DNA of 64,000 bases from CAVTWY01 sp963738575 (GTDB lineage: Bacteria; Pseudomonadota; Gammaproteobacteria; Burkholderiales; Burkholderiaceae_C): NCBI GenBank assembly GCA_963738575.1, contig CAVTWY010000002.1, positions 1,116,001 through 1,180,000 of the forward strand, in the 5' to 3' direction. This document shows, in pieces, positions 46,765 to 55,170 of the stretch (the stretch's first letter is position 1; every line of letters starts with the position of its first letter). The notes below the pieces were generated by a model, which saw nothing but the letters and a program-made list of their open reading frames with translations, searched no databases and was not told where the DNA came from. The position numbers were made by a program, and so were the translations under genes.

Positions 46765-47349
46765 ATGACACAACCCATCAGCCGCTACCCCATCCCTGAC
46801 GTCCTCGACCTGCCCGACGACCTGCGCCTTCGCATCCTTGACGTGCAGGCCAAAGCGGGGTTTGTGCCCAACGTGTTCCTGGGTTTCTCGCACCGCCCTG
46901 ACGAAGCCCGTGCTTTTTTTGCGTACCACGACGCCCTGCTGCTCAAAGAGGGCGGATTGAGCAAAGGCGAGCGCGAGATGATCATCGTCGCCACGTCGGC
47001 AGCCAATCATTGCCTGTACTGCGTTGTCGCCCACGGTGCCATTTTGCGCATCCACGAAAAAGCACCCAAGTTGGCCGACCAGGTGGCCGTCAACCCCCTC
47101 AAAGCGGACTTGACCGAGCGGCAACGCGAGATCGTTCGCTTTGCGCTCAAGGTGTGCCACCAGTCGGCGGACATCACCGAGGACGACTTCACGGCCCTGC
47201 ACGCTCAGGGTCTTGACGCGGAGGACATCTGGGACATCGGTGCCATCACGGCATTGTTTGGATTGTCTAACCGAATGGCCAACCTGATGGCACTGCGCCC
47301 GAACGACGAGTTTTACTTGATGGGGCGGGTGCCCAAGGCGCGCAGCTAG
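46765..47349 (+). CDS. Peroxidase-related (AhpD/carboxymuconolactone decarboxylase-like) protein
   Basis: The 194-residue protein belongs to the CMD/AhpD fold, with the redox motif CLYCVVAH (Cys83, Cys86, His90) in the usual E-x-x-x-C-x-x-C-x-x-x-H arrangement. The N terminus (SRYPIPDVLDLPDDLRLRI) and the C-terminal FYLMGR resemble the peroxidase-related subfamily. It probably reduces peroxides or uses the thiol pair in redox control; substrate unknown. It begins 14 bp after msbA and may share its transcript. It converges on rng with 6 bp between stops. Confidence 0.88.
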   Translation: MTQPISRYPIPDVLDLPDDLRLRILDVQAKAGFVPNVFLGFSHRPDEARAFFAYHDALLLKEGGLSKGEREMIIVATSAANHCLYCVVAHGAILRIHEKAPKLADQVAVNPLKADLTERQREIVRFALKVCHQSADITEDDFTALHAQGLDAEDIWDIGAITALFGLSNRMANLMALRPNDEFYLMGRVPKARS

Positions 47350-47355
47350 GGCCTG

Positions 47356-48843
47356 CTAGATCAAGACGATGTCGTATTGCTCGGGCGTGAGGGTTGGCTC
47401 CACCGCCAGCGAGATGGGCTTGCCGATGAACTCCGACAAACCTGCCAAGTGCTGGCTCTCTTCGTCCAGCAGCATCTCGACCACCCCAGCGCTGGCCACG
47501 ACCCGAAACTCTTTGGGGTCAAACTGGCGTGCCTCACGAACGATCTCGCGCAGGATGTCGTAGCAGACGCTGCGCGCGGATTTGACGTGGCCACGACCGT
47601 CACACGTGGGGCAAGCCACGCACAGCACATGGGCGAGCGATTCACGGGTGCGCTTGCGCGTCATCTCCACCAAACCCAGCTGGGTGAACCCACTGACGGT
47701 GAGCTTGGTGCGGTCACGCGCCAATTGCTTGCGAAACTCAGCCAGCACGGCACCGCGGTGGTCTTCGCGCGTCATGTCGATGAAATCAACAATGATGATG
47801 CCCCCGAGGTTGCGCAGGCGAAGCTGGCGCGCGATGGCGATGGCCGCCTCGAGGTTGTTTTTGAAAATCGTGTCGTCGAAATTGCGTGAACCGACAAAGC
47901 CACCGGTGTTGACGTCGATGGTGGTCAGGGCTTCGGTTTGATCAACGATCAGGTAGCCGCCACTTTTGAGATCCACGCGCCGCGCCAGGGCGCGCTGGAT
48001 CTCTTGGTCAACGTTGTGCAGGTCAAACAAGGGCCGCTCGCCGCGGTACAGCTCCAGCTTGCGCAAGGAGCTGGGCGTAAACGCCTCACCAAAGGCACGC
48101 AATTGCTCAAACTGAAGTTGCGAGTCGATGCGGATCGTTTGGGTTTGCTCAATGGTCAAGTCGCGCAGCACGCGCTCGGCCAGCGTCAGGTCTTGGTGCA
48201 GCAGCGTGCACGGTGGCACCTTCAGCGATTGATCGCGAATCACATGCCACGCCTTGCGAAGGTAAGCAATGTCGTCTGCCAATTCTGCATCGGTGGCGTC
48301 TTCGGCGTTGGTGCGCAAGATGTAGCCCCCACCACTGTCACCTGCCAATGCGGTCATGCGCTGGCGCAATTGCTCGCGCAGCTCGATCGACTCGATCTTT
48401 TGCGAGATGCCGATGTGGTTGTCTTGCGGCAAAAAAACGAGCATGCGCCCGGCAATGCTGACTTGTGTCGAAAGGCGTGCGCCTTTGGTGCCGATGGGGT
48501 CTTTGATGACCTGAACCATCAATGCCTGGCCTTCGTAAACCTGGCGCTCGATGGGCACCTGCGGAGGTGCCTGTGCACCCGACACACCGTTTTCGAACCG
48601 GGCCGATACACCGCCCGGCGGCATCAAGTCGGCCACGTGCAAGAAGGCGGCTCGCTCGAGCCCGATGTCGATGAAGGCACTCTGCATGCCCGGCAACACA
48701 CGGGCCACTTTGCCCAGGTAGATGTTGCCCACCAAGCCACGCTCGAGGGCCCGCTCGATGTGCAGCTCTTGCACCGCCCCTCCCTCTACCATCGCCACGC
48801 GGGTTTCTTGTGGCGACCAGTTGATGAGGATGTCTTGCGGCAT
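47356..48843 (-). CDS. rng: Ribonuclease G
   Basis: RNase G is an RNase E/G-family endonuclease that matures the 16S rRNA 5' end and cleaves some mRNAs. The 495-residue length fits RNase G rather than RNase E, as no long C-terminal scaffold follows. It shows an N-terminal S1 domain (VGNIYLGKVARVLPGMQSAF), the catalytic GIIIVDFIDM aspartate region, and the zinc-link CPTCDGRGHV. ATG 48843 starts MPQDILINWSPQET, typical for the family. It is the last gene of the yebC-to-rng cluster. Confidence 0.95.
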   Translation of the reverse strand: MPQDILINWSPQETRVAMVEGGAVQELHIERALERGLVGNIYLGKVARVLPGMQSAFIDIGLERAAFLHVADLMPPGGVSARFENGVSGAQAPPQVPIERQVYEGQALMVQVIKDPIGTKGARLSTQVSIAGRMLVFLPQDNHIGISQKIESIELREQLRQRMTALAGDSGGGYILRTNAEDATDAELADDIAYLRKAWHVIRDQSLKVPPCTLLHQDLTLAERVLRDLTIEQTQTIRIDSQLQFEQLRAFGEAFTPSSLRKLELYRGERPLFDLHNVDQEIQRALARRVDLKSGGYLIVDQTEALTTIDVNTGGFVGSRNFDDTIFKNNLEAAIAIARQLRLRNLGGIIIVDFIDMTREDHRGAVLAEFRKQLARDRTKLTVSGFTQLGLVEMTRKRTRESLAHVLCVACPTCDGRGHVKSARSVCYDILREIVREARQFDPKEFRVVASAGVVEMLLDEESQHLAGLSEFIGKPISLAVEPTLTPEQYDIVLI

Positions 48844-48904
48844 GTCGCGTTGGCGTGGAGTCAATCGTTGCGGGGGCTGCAAATGCAGTGCGCGGCGCAG
48901 CTGT

Positions 48905-49528
48905 TTAGAACGTCACGCCGCTTGGTCGCAACAGCAGGGACGTTTCATGCAGCGGCAATCCCATGATACCGGAGTGACTGCCGTCGATGCGCGTCACGTG
49001 GGCCGCAAAAGCGCCCTGGATGGCGTAGCCACCAGCCTTGCCAAAGGGCTCGCCGCTGGCAATGTAGCGTTGAATGTCCCGGGCACTCAAGGCAGCCACG
49101 TGCACCTTTGACACACTCAGCGCGTGACGCACCTTGACTCGGCCCGTTGCACCCACCACGGCCACTGCCACAGCCGTGCAAACACGGTGCGTGCGTCCCG
49201 ACAGTTGCTGCAGCATGGCACTGGCGTGGTCGGCGTCGCTTGGCTTGCCGAGCACGGCCGCACCCACCGCCACCGTGGTGTCCGCGCACAAAATGGCTGC
49301 CAGGGGCAAGTTACGGTGCTTCAAGCGGCGCACCGCAGCGTCCAGTTTGGCCGCCGTCACCCGCACCACGTAATGGGTGGGCAGTTCGCGCCCTTGCAGC
49401 GCCTCCAGAGCTTCGGCGTCTTCCTCAGCGCCGGGCAACAACGGTTTGTGGGCAACACCCAACTGGTCCAGCAGCGCCGCACGCCGCGGGCTTTGCGAGG
49501 CCAGGTAAACAAACAAGTTATCTCTCAA
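48905..49528 (-). CDS. maf: Maf-family nucleoside triphosphate pyrophosphatase
   Basis: Maf proteins hydrolyse non-canonical or modified nucleoside triphosphates (dTTP/UTP or m7GTP, depending on subgroup). The 207-residue protein shows VYLASQSPRRAALLDQLG, then CADTTVAV, LGKPSDADHA and GYAIQG. A TTG at 49528 is used here; a second TTG at 49516, preceded by GAGAG, is equally possible. It lies 9 bp after rlmH. Confidence 0.93.
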   Translation of the reverse strand: MRDNLFVYLASQSPRRAALLDQLGVAHKPLLPGAEEDAEALEALQGRELPTHYVVRVTAAKLDAAVRRLKHRNLPLAAILCADTTVAVGAAVLGKPSDADHASAMLQQLSGRTHRVCTAVAVAVVGATGRVKVRHALSVSKVHVAALSARDIQRYIASGEPFGKAGGYAIQGAFAAHVTRIDGSHSGIMGLPLHETSLLLRPSGVTF

Positions 49529-49537
49529 GGGATGCGC

Positions 49538-50008
49538 TCACTCACGATGGTAGGGATGCCCTTGGGTGAGGGTCCAGGCACGGTACAGGGCTTCGGCCAA
49601 CATCACACGCACCAACGCGTGCGGCAACGTCATGTCGGACAGCCGAAGCGACTCGTCGGCGCTGGCCGTGATCGAGGGGGCAAGCCCATCGGGGCCGCCC
49701 ACATAAAAAGCCACGTCGCGCCCGTCACCCATCCAAAACGACAAGCGGTCGGCCAAAGCGCGCGTCGTCAGACGGCTGCCGCGCTCGTCAAGCACCACGC
49801 GCCGAGCACCCTTCAGGGTGGCAGCCGTCAAGCGTTCTGCCTCGGCCGCCATCATGTCAGCAGCCGACTTGCCCAAGTTGCGTGATTCGGCTTTGACCTC
49901 GCGCAGCGCGACGCGGCATTCGGCGGGCATGCGCTTCAGGTAGCCGTCGCAGGCCTCGTCCACCCACGACGGCATGCGCTGACCCACAGCGCATATTTGC
50001 AACTGCAT
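49538..50008 (-). CDS. rlmH: 23S rRNA (pseudouridine1915-N3)-methyltransferase RlmH
   Basis: The 156-residue SPOUT methyltransferase modifies helix 69 of 23S rRNA on assembled ribosomes. Motifs include LDERGSRLTTRALADRL, FYVGGPDGLA and the C-terminal knot residues ending TLTQGHPYHRE. Length is standard. It lies 27 bp after rsfS, the usual pairing in many bacteria. Confidence 0.97.
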   Translation of the reverse strand: MQLQICAVGQRMPSWVDEACDGYLKRMPAECRVALREVKAESRNLGKSAADMMAAEAERLTAATLKGARRVVLDERGSRLTTRALADRLSFWMGDGRDVAFYVGGPDGLAPSITASADESLRLSDMTLPHALVRVMLAEALYRAWTLTQGHPYHRE

Positions 50009-50035
50009 GGTGCTACCCCAGTGATTGGTTGGGCC

Positions 50036-50773
50036 TTAGCGTTTGGTTGTTGTGCCTGTCTTGCGGGGTGCCGCTTTGCGTGCAGCGGTATTTCGGGTCA
50101 CCGTCATCACCGTGCGGGTGCGCTTGGCGGGCGTCTTGGCTGGGCTCGAAGAAGACGTCCTGGCACCGCGCACGCCCGGGGCCTTGGGCGCCTTGCTGCC
50201 CACCTTGAGCACCGCCGTTGTGGCCGTCGACGCACCCAATGAAGGGCGGCCTGCCCCAGTTTTTGCGCTGGCGGGCTTGCGCGGGGTGGCCGCACGAGAG
50301 CCTTTGGGTTTGCTGGCCTTGGCGGGCACCGCAGCCTTGCCGCGTGGGCCAATCGGTGGCGAGAGTGCAGCCGCGTGGGCCGATGAAAGGGGTTGTTCAG
50401 CCGCTTTGGGCAGCCCCTTGGTGGCGGGCCCCTCGCTCTTCAAGCGAACGGGCTTGTCGCCCCACAACTCTTCGAGGTTGTAGTAGTCGCGGATGGTGGG
50501 CTGCATGATGTGGGCCACGGCAGCACCGCAATCCACAATGATCCACTCGCCGTTGTCTTCGCCCTCGGTGCGCAGCACCTGCATGCCGCGCGACTTGACA
50601 GCGTCGCGAACGCTGGACGCCAACGCTTTGGTTTGACGGTTGCTAGCGCCCGACGCGATGATGACGCGCTCAAACAGCGGCGAGAGGTGCTCGGTGTTGA
50701 AAACGCGAATGTTTTGCGCTTTCACGTCCTCGAGCCCATCGACGATGGCACGTTGCAGTTTTCGGATGTCCAT
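50036..50773 (-). CDS. rsfS: Ribosomal silencing factor RsfS with long basic C-terminal tail
   Basis: RsfS binds ribosomal protein uL14 and blocks subunit joining under nutrient limitation. Residues 1-115 carry the family core: LQRAIVDGLEDVKAQNIRVF, VIIASGASNRQTKALA, GEWIIVDCGAAVAHIMQP and YYNLEELWGD. Family members are usually 105-130 residues; here 245, because a Lys/Arg/Ala/Pro/Thr-rich tail of about 120 residues resembling histone H1-type tails follows. The ATG at 50773 gives MDIRKLQRAI. It belongs to the yebC-to-rng cluster. Confidence 0.93.
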   Translation of the reverse strand: MDIRKLQRAIVDGLEDVKAQNIRVFNTEHLSPLFERVIIASGASNRQTKALASSVRDAVKSRGMQVLRTEGEDNGEWIIVDCGAAVAHIMQPTIRDYYNLEELWGDKPVRLKSEGPATKGLPKAAEQPLSSAHAAALSPPIGPRGKAAVPAKASKPKGSRAATPRKPASAKTGAGRPSLGASTATTAVLKVGSKAPKAPGVRGARTSSSSPAKTPAKRTRTVMTVTRNTAARKAAPRKTGTTTKR

Positions 50774-50824
50774 TCGGTTTCCAGTTTGATTCAAACAACG
50801 CCGCTTGTGGCAGGTGCGCGGCGC

Positions 50825-51436
50825 TCAGCGGTACAGGTGATGGCGGTCAATATAACGTGCCACCGGTTCAGGCACCAGTGAATCCACCGATTGATGCAGC
50901 CCAAGGCGGTGCCGAATGTCGGTCGACGACGTGGCCACCGGGGGCATCTGAAGCACCATGACACGGGCACCCGCTGCAGCCACATCGGCGCTGGGCACGG
51001 GCGTTTGGCCATCACGCGCGACCACCGCCAGCACAACGCGCCGCGCCACTTCTTGCCACCGGTGCCACGTGGGCAAACGTGCCAGTTGGTCTTGGCCGAT
51101 GACCAAGAACCACGCGACGCCCGGGTGGTCCAGCGCCAGTGACTCCAGCGTGTCAATCGTGTAAGTTGGCCCCTCGCGGTGCAACTCGCGCTCGTCCACC
51201 GCACACCGCCCTTGCCCTTCAATGGCCAAGCGCAGCATCGCCACCCGGTGGTGGCTGGCCGCTGCGGGCTTGGCCTTCTGCCAAGGTGCCCCTGCGGGCA
51301 ACCACCACAATTGATCCAACCCGAGCTGCGTCAGAGCCGCTTGGGCGACAGCCAAGTGGCCATGGTGCACGGGGTCAAACGTGCCACCAAAGAGCCCGCA
51401 GCGCTTGAGGGTGGCTGCGGTTGCCGGGCCACTCAT
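50825..51436 (-). CDS. nadD: Nicotinate-nucleotide adenylyltransferase
   Basis: NadD converts NaMN and ATP to deamido-NAD+. The 203-residue protein has the nucleotidyltransferase motif GLFGGTFDPVHHGHL with the HxGH element near residue 24, and the C-terminal family segment SSTDIRHRLG. Its ATG overlaps the hemF TGA (ATGA), so translation is coupled. Confidence 0.96.
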   Translation of the reverse strand: MSGPATAATLKRCGLFGGTFDPVHHGHLAVAQAALTQLGLDQLWWLPAGAPWQKAKPAAASHHRVAMLRLAIEGQGRCAVDERELHREGPTYTIDTLESLALDHPGVAWFLVIGQDQLARLPTWHRWQEVARRVVLAVVARDGQTPVPSADVAAAGARVMVLQMPPVATSSTDIRHRLGLHQSVDSLVPEPVARYIDRHHLYR

Positions 51437-52347
51437 GCCAGCCAATCTTTAGGCGGCAAGAATTCGGTGTACAACTTGGCTTCGGGCGTGCCGGGCTCGG
51501 GCGCCCAGTTGTAGCGCCACGTGGCGTGGGGCGGCATCGACATCAAAATACTTTCGGTCCGGCCACTACCGTGCAATCCAAAGTGGGTGCCTCGGTCCCA
51601 CACCAAGTTGAACTCCACGTAACGCCCTCGCCGGTAAGCCTGGAAATCGCGCTCGCGCTCGCCGTAAGCGGTGTTTCGTCGCTGCTTGACGATCGGCAAG
51701 TAGGCGTCGATGAATGCATCACCGACGGCCCGCGTCATCTCAAAACTTCGCGCCAGCCCCAGCTCGGCAAAGTCGTCGTAAAAAATGCCGCCGATGCCCC
51801 GGGCTTCTTGACGATGTTTGAGCAAAAAATAGGTGTCGCACCAGGTTTTAAAGCGTGGGTACAACTCGGCACCAAAAGGCTGCAGCGCATCGCGACAAGT
51901 GGCATGAAAGTGGCGGGCATCGTCGGCCACCCCGTAATAAGGGGTTAAGTCCATGCCGCCCCCAAACCAAGCCACCGCCTCTCGCCCAGGGGGCATGGCA
52001 CGAAGCATGCGCACGTTCATGTGCACGGTGGGAATGTACGGGTTGCGGGGGTGCACCACCAACGAGACCCCCATGGCTTCAAACGGTGCGCCGGCCAACT
52101 CAGAACGGTGCTGCGTGGCGGTTGCCGGCAACGCGGCGCCGTGTACATGACTGAAGTTGCAGCCACCGCGCTCAAACAGTTGGCCCTGTTCAATCAAACA
52201 AGAGATGCCGTCGCCGGTGAGCGGCCCCCCAGCCGGCCGCGTCCACGCGTCGGTCATGAATGGTTCATCTGCCTCGGCTTGAAGCGCCGACACGATGCGC
52301 TGTTGCAACCCCACAAACCAGTCGCGCGCTTGCTTCGACTCAATCAT
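51433..52347 (-). CDS. hemF: Oxygen-dependent coproporphyrinogen III oxidase
   Basis: HemF oxidatively decarboxylates coproporphyrinogen III to protoporphyrinogen IX, implying aerobic heme synthesis. The 304-residue protein has VHPRNPYIPTVHMNVR, AWFGGGMDLTPYYG, and the C-terminal FNLVWDRGTHFGL family signature. ATG 52347 overlaps the stop of the preceding acyltransferase gene (ATGA). Upstream in-frame codons to 52407 were rejected because they fall within that gene. Confidence 0.97.
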   Translation of the reverse strand: MIESKQARDWFVGLQQRIVSALQAEADEPFMTDAWTRPAGGPLTGDGISCLIEQGQLFERGGCNFSHVHGAALPATATQHRSELAGAPFEAMGVSLVVHPRNPYIPTVHMNVRMLRAMPPGREAVAWFGGGMDLTPYYGVADDARHFHATCRDALQPFGAELYPRFKTWCDTYFLLKHRQEARGIGGIFYDDFAELGLARSFEMTRAVGDAFIDAYLPIVKQRRNTAYGERERDFQAYRRGRYVEFNLVWDRGTHFGLHGSGRTESILMSMPPHATWRYNWAPEPGTPEAKLYTEFLPPKDWLA

Positions 52348-53021
52348 GAGCTCGATGCTCCCGTTTTGGCCGTACCGCTGCCGGCTTCGAATTGTTTGTC
52401 CAAACAAATGGGCGACGCTTGGTCGCGGTGATAGCCCTTGCGTGCCCCCAACTCAGCCGCGATATGCGCCATGTCGTCTTCTACGTTTCCTGATAACGCC
52501 ATGACGCTCTGAACCCCTGCCGTGCGCGTGGCGTAGTCGATGAAGGCGAGCCCCACGGGTACGTTGGCCTTCAAGGCTACGTGATAGAAGCCGCTCTTCC
52601 AAGCGGATTTGAGGCTGCGCGTGCCCTCCGGGGCGAGCACCAACCAAAAGTACTGGTCAGCCTCGCGGGCACGTTCAAACTGCGCGGCCATGTCGTTGAC
52701 CACACCTGTTGTTTGCGACCTGACCACCGCAATGCCACCCAAGGCGCGCAGCAACGGCCCCAAAACGGGCACCCGAAGCGAGGAGTCTTTGATCCAAAAT
52801 TTGGCAGGAAACCCCATGCCCCACTTGGCCAGCAATCCAAAGATCAAATCCCAATTGGACGTGTGTGGGTACACCACCATCACACCCTGTTTGGTGGGCA
52901 AGCCATCAAATTTGAGCTTCCAGCCCAACAGCTGCATCACACCACGCGCCAACGCCGAACCTTTGAACTGGCAGCTGCGGCCTGGAAGGTTGAAGCTGCC
53001 CGCAGGTGCGCGCACGGTCAT
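52344..53021 (-). CDS. PlsC-like 1-acyl-glycerophosphate acyltransferase family protein
   Basis: The 225-residue protein has the acyltransferase HX4D motif HTSNWD (His53, Asp58) and a later APEGTRSLKSAW, the PEGTRS block of PlsC. An N-terminal hydrophobic/amphipathic helix suggests membrane association. It differs from canonical PlsC in length, and its position within a purD-hemF cluster does not reveal the substrate. The start is one base after the purD stop; a longer frame to 53141 would overlap purD. Confidence 0.85.
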   Translation of the reverse strand: MTVRAPAGSFNLPGRSCQFKGSALARGVMQLLGWKLKFDGLPTKQGVMVVYPHTSNWDLIFGLLAKWGMGFPAKFWIKDSSLRVPVLGPLLRALGGIAVVRSQTTGVVNDMAAQFERAREADQYFWLVLAPEGTRSLKSAWKSGFYHVALKANVPVGLAFIDYATRTAGVQSVMALSGNVEDDMAHIAAELGARKGYHRDQASPICLDKQFEAGSGTAKTGASSS

Positions 53022-53022
53022 G

Positions 53023-54330
53023 CTAAACGCGCACCTTGATTGCGTGGTGACCAATGTCGCTGCGATGCTGGCTGCCGTCAAAACGAATGGGCTTGAGCCA
53101 CTCGTAAGCAGCCTGCTGGGCTTGACGCGTCGAATCGCCAAGCGCCGTCACGCAAAGCACACGACCGCCGTCGGTGACCACGCGATTTTGCGCGTCGAAC
53201 TGCGTGCCCGCGTGAAACACCATCGCGGCCTCGCCCGCGGCTGGAAGCCCTTCAATCACGTCACCGCGGCGCGGTGATTGGGGGTAACCCGCTGCGGCCA
53301 TCACAACACCCAAGGCCACGCGGCGGTCCCATTGCACTTCGGTTTCTTCGCCCAGCTTGCCATCGGCTGCTTGGATCAACAAGTCGGTCAAGTCACTGCG
53401 GTAACGCATCATGATGACTTGCGCTTCGGGGTCCCCCAGACGGGCATTGAATTCAACCGTTCGGGGTCGGCCGGCCTTGTCGATCATCAGGCCCGCGTAC
53501 AAAAAGCCCGTGAACGGCATGCCTTCACTGGCCATGCCCTGCAGCGTGGGATGGATGATTTCTTTCAGGACACGCGCGTGCACGTTGGGCGTCACCACGG
53601 GTGCGGGCGAATAGGCACCCATGCCACCCGTGTTGGGGCCCTCATCGCCCGTTTTCAGTCGCTTGTGATCTTGGCTCGACGCCAGCACCACGGCACGCAC
53701 GCCGTCGCTCACCACGATGAAGCTGGCTTCTTCGCCCTCCATGAATTCTTCGATTACCACACGTGCGCGATCGGCCGTTGCGGTCGTGGCGACTGCACCT
53801 GCGGTGGCTGGACCAACGCTGAAGATCGCTTTCACAGCGTCAACAGCCTCTTGCGTGGTCATTGCCACCACCACGCCCTTGCCAGCTGCGAGTCCATCAG
53901 CCTTCACAACGATAGGCGCGCCATGGCCCTTCACGTACGCAACCGCCTCATTGACATTTTCAAACGTCCGATGCCTGGCCGTGGGGATGTCGTGGCGCTG
54001 CATGAAGGCTTTGGCAAACGCCTTGGAGCTTTCCAACTGAGCTGCCGCTTGGGTCGGGCCAAAGATGCGCAGGCCGCGCGCGCGAAACAAATCAACCACC
54101 CCTGCGGCGAGGGGGGCTTCGGGGCCCACCACCGTCAGGTTAACGGCTTCTTGCTGGGCGAAGTCAGCCAGGGCCGCGAGGTCGGTGATGGGGATGTTTT
54201 GCACGTGGGGCTCGCGCGCCGTGCCCGCATTGCCTGGGGCCACGAACACGGTTTTGACACGCGGCGACTGCGCCAAGCGCCACGCCAGCGCATGTTCACG
54301 ACCGCCACCGCCGATCACCAGAATCTTCAC
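53023..54330 (-). CDS. purD: Phosphoribosylamine-glycine ligase (GARS)
   Basis: PurD catalyses the second step of purine synthesis, joining glycine to phosphoribosylamine with ATP. The 435-residue ATP-grasp protein has KILVIGGGGREHALAW, VAPGNAGTA, IVVKADGLAAGKGVVVA, and EFNARLGDPEAQVIM. Length and motifs are standard. Its ATG overlaps the yebC stop (ATGA). Confidence 0.97.
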   Translation of the reverse strand: MKILVIGGGGREHALAWRLAQSPRVKTVFVAPGNAGTAREPHVQNIPITDLAALADFAQQEAVNLTVVGPEAPLAAGVVDLFRARGLRIFGPTQAAAQLESSKAFAKAFMQRHDIPTARHRTFENVNEAVAYVKGHGAPIVVKADGLAAGKGVVVAMTTQEAVDAVKAIFSVGPATAGAVATTATADRARVVIEEFMEGEEASFIVVSDGVRAVVLASSQDHKRLKTGDEGPNTGGMGAYSPAPVVTPNVHARVLKEIIHPTLQGMASEGMPFTGFLYAGLMIDKAGRPRTVEFNARLGDPEAQVIMMRYRSDLTDLLIQAADGKLGEETEVQWDRRVALGVVMAAAGYPQSPRRGDVIEGLPAAGEAAMVFHAGTQFDAQNRVVTDGGRVLCVTALGDSTRQAQQAAYEWLKPIRFDGSQHRSDIGHHAIKVRV

Positions 54331-55055
54331 GCTGCTTCAATCTCTGCGTTGTGATAGACGTCTTGCACGTCGTCGATGTCTTCCAACGCATCCAGCAACT
54401 TTTGCATGCGCGCAGCCTCGTCGCCCACCAACGCTATGGCGTTTTGCGCACGCATGGTCACTTCGGCCACGGCGGGCGCAAAGGCTGCTTTTTCGAGGGC
54501 CGCTTTGACGGCTTCAAATGACGGCGCTGTGCACAGCACCTCCATCGAACCGTCGCCGCCCACGATCACGTCGTCGGCACCTGCCTCCAGCGCCACCTCC
54601 ATCACCGCATCTTCGTTGTGGCCAGGCGCCAAAACGAACTGACCGCAGTGCGTGAACTGAAACGCCACCGACCCGTCGGTGCCCAGGTTGCCGCCATGCT
54701 TGCTAAAGGCGTGCCGAACATCAGCCACCGTTCGCATGCGGTTGTCTGTCATGCAATCAACAATCACCGCCGCACCACCAATGCCGTAGCCCTCGTAGCG
54801 AATTTCTTCGTAGTTGACGCCCTCGAGGTTGCCAGTGGCTTTGTCGATGTTGCGCTTGACAGTGTCCGCAGGCAGGTTCACCGCCTTGGCCTTTTCAATC
54901 GCCAAACGCAAACGCGGATTGGCTGAAGGATCACCCCCGCCCTGCCGGGCGGCCACCATGATTTCTCGAATCACGCGCGTCCAAGCCTTGCCACGCTTTT
55001 CGTCCTGGCGGCCCTTGCGATGCTGAATGTTGGCCCACTTGGAATGGCCGGCCAT
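54327..55055 (-). CDS. YebC/PmpR-family transcriptional regulator/translation factor
   Basis: The 242-residue protein begins MAGHSKWANIQHRKGRQDEK and contains GNLGTDGSVAFQF, both classic for the TACO1/YebC family. Members bind DNA or assist translation of difficult sequences such as polyproline. A strong AGGAG precedes the ATG by 7 bp, and this is the first gene of the purD-containing operon. Confidence 0.96.
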   Translation of the reverse strand: MAGHSKWANIQHRKGRQDEKRGKAWTRVIREIMVAARQGGGDPSANPRLRLAIEKAKAVNLPADTVKRNIDKATGNLEGVNYEEIRYEGYGIGGAAVIVDCMTDNRMRTVADVRHAFSKHGGNLGTDGSVAFQFTHCGQFVLAPGHNEDAVMEVALEAGADDVIVGGDGSMEVLCTAPSFEAVKAALEKAAFAPAVAEVTMRAQNAIALVGDEAARMQKLLDALEDIDDVQDVYHNAEIEAA

Positions 55056-55170
55056 AGATGGTCTCCTCGAATGCCCAACATTCTAAGTCGCACGCGCTGG
55101 CGCCCTTCGCCAAGTCACGTGCAGCCCGACAGGCTGCGCCAAGGGCCGGTCGCACGGTGCTTACTGGCTG

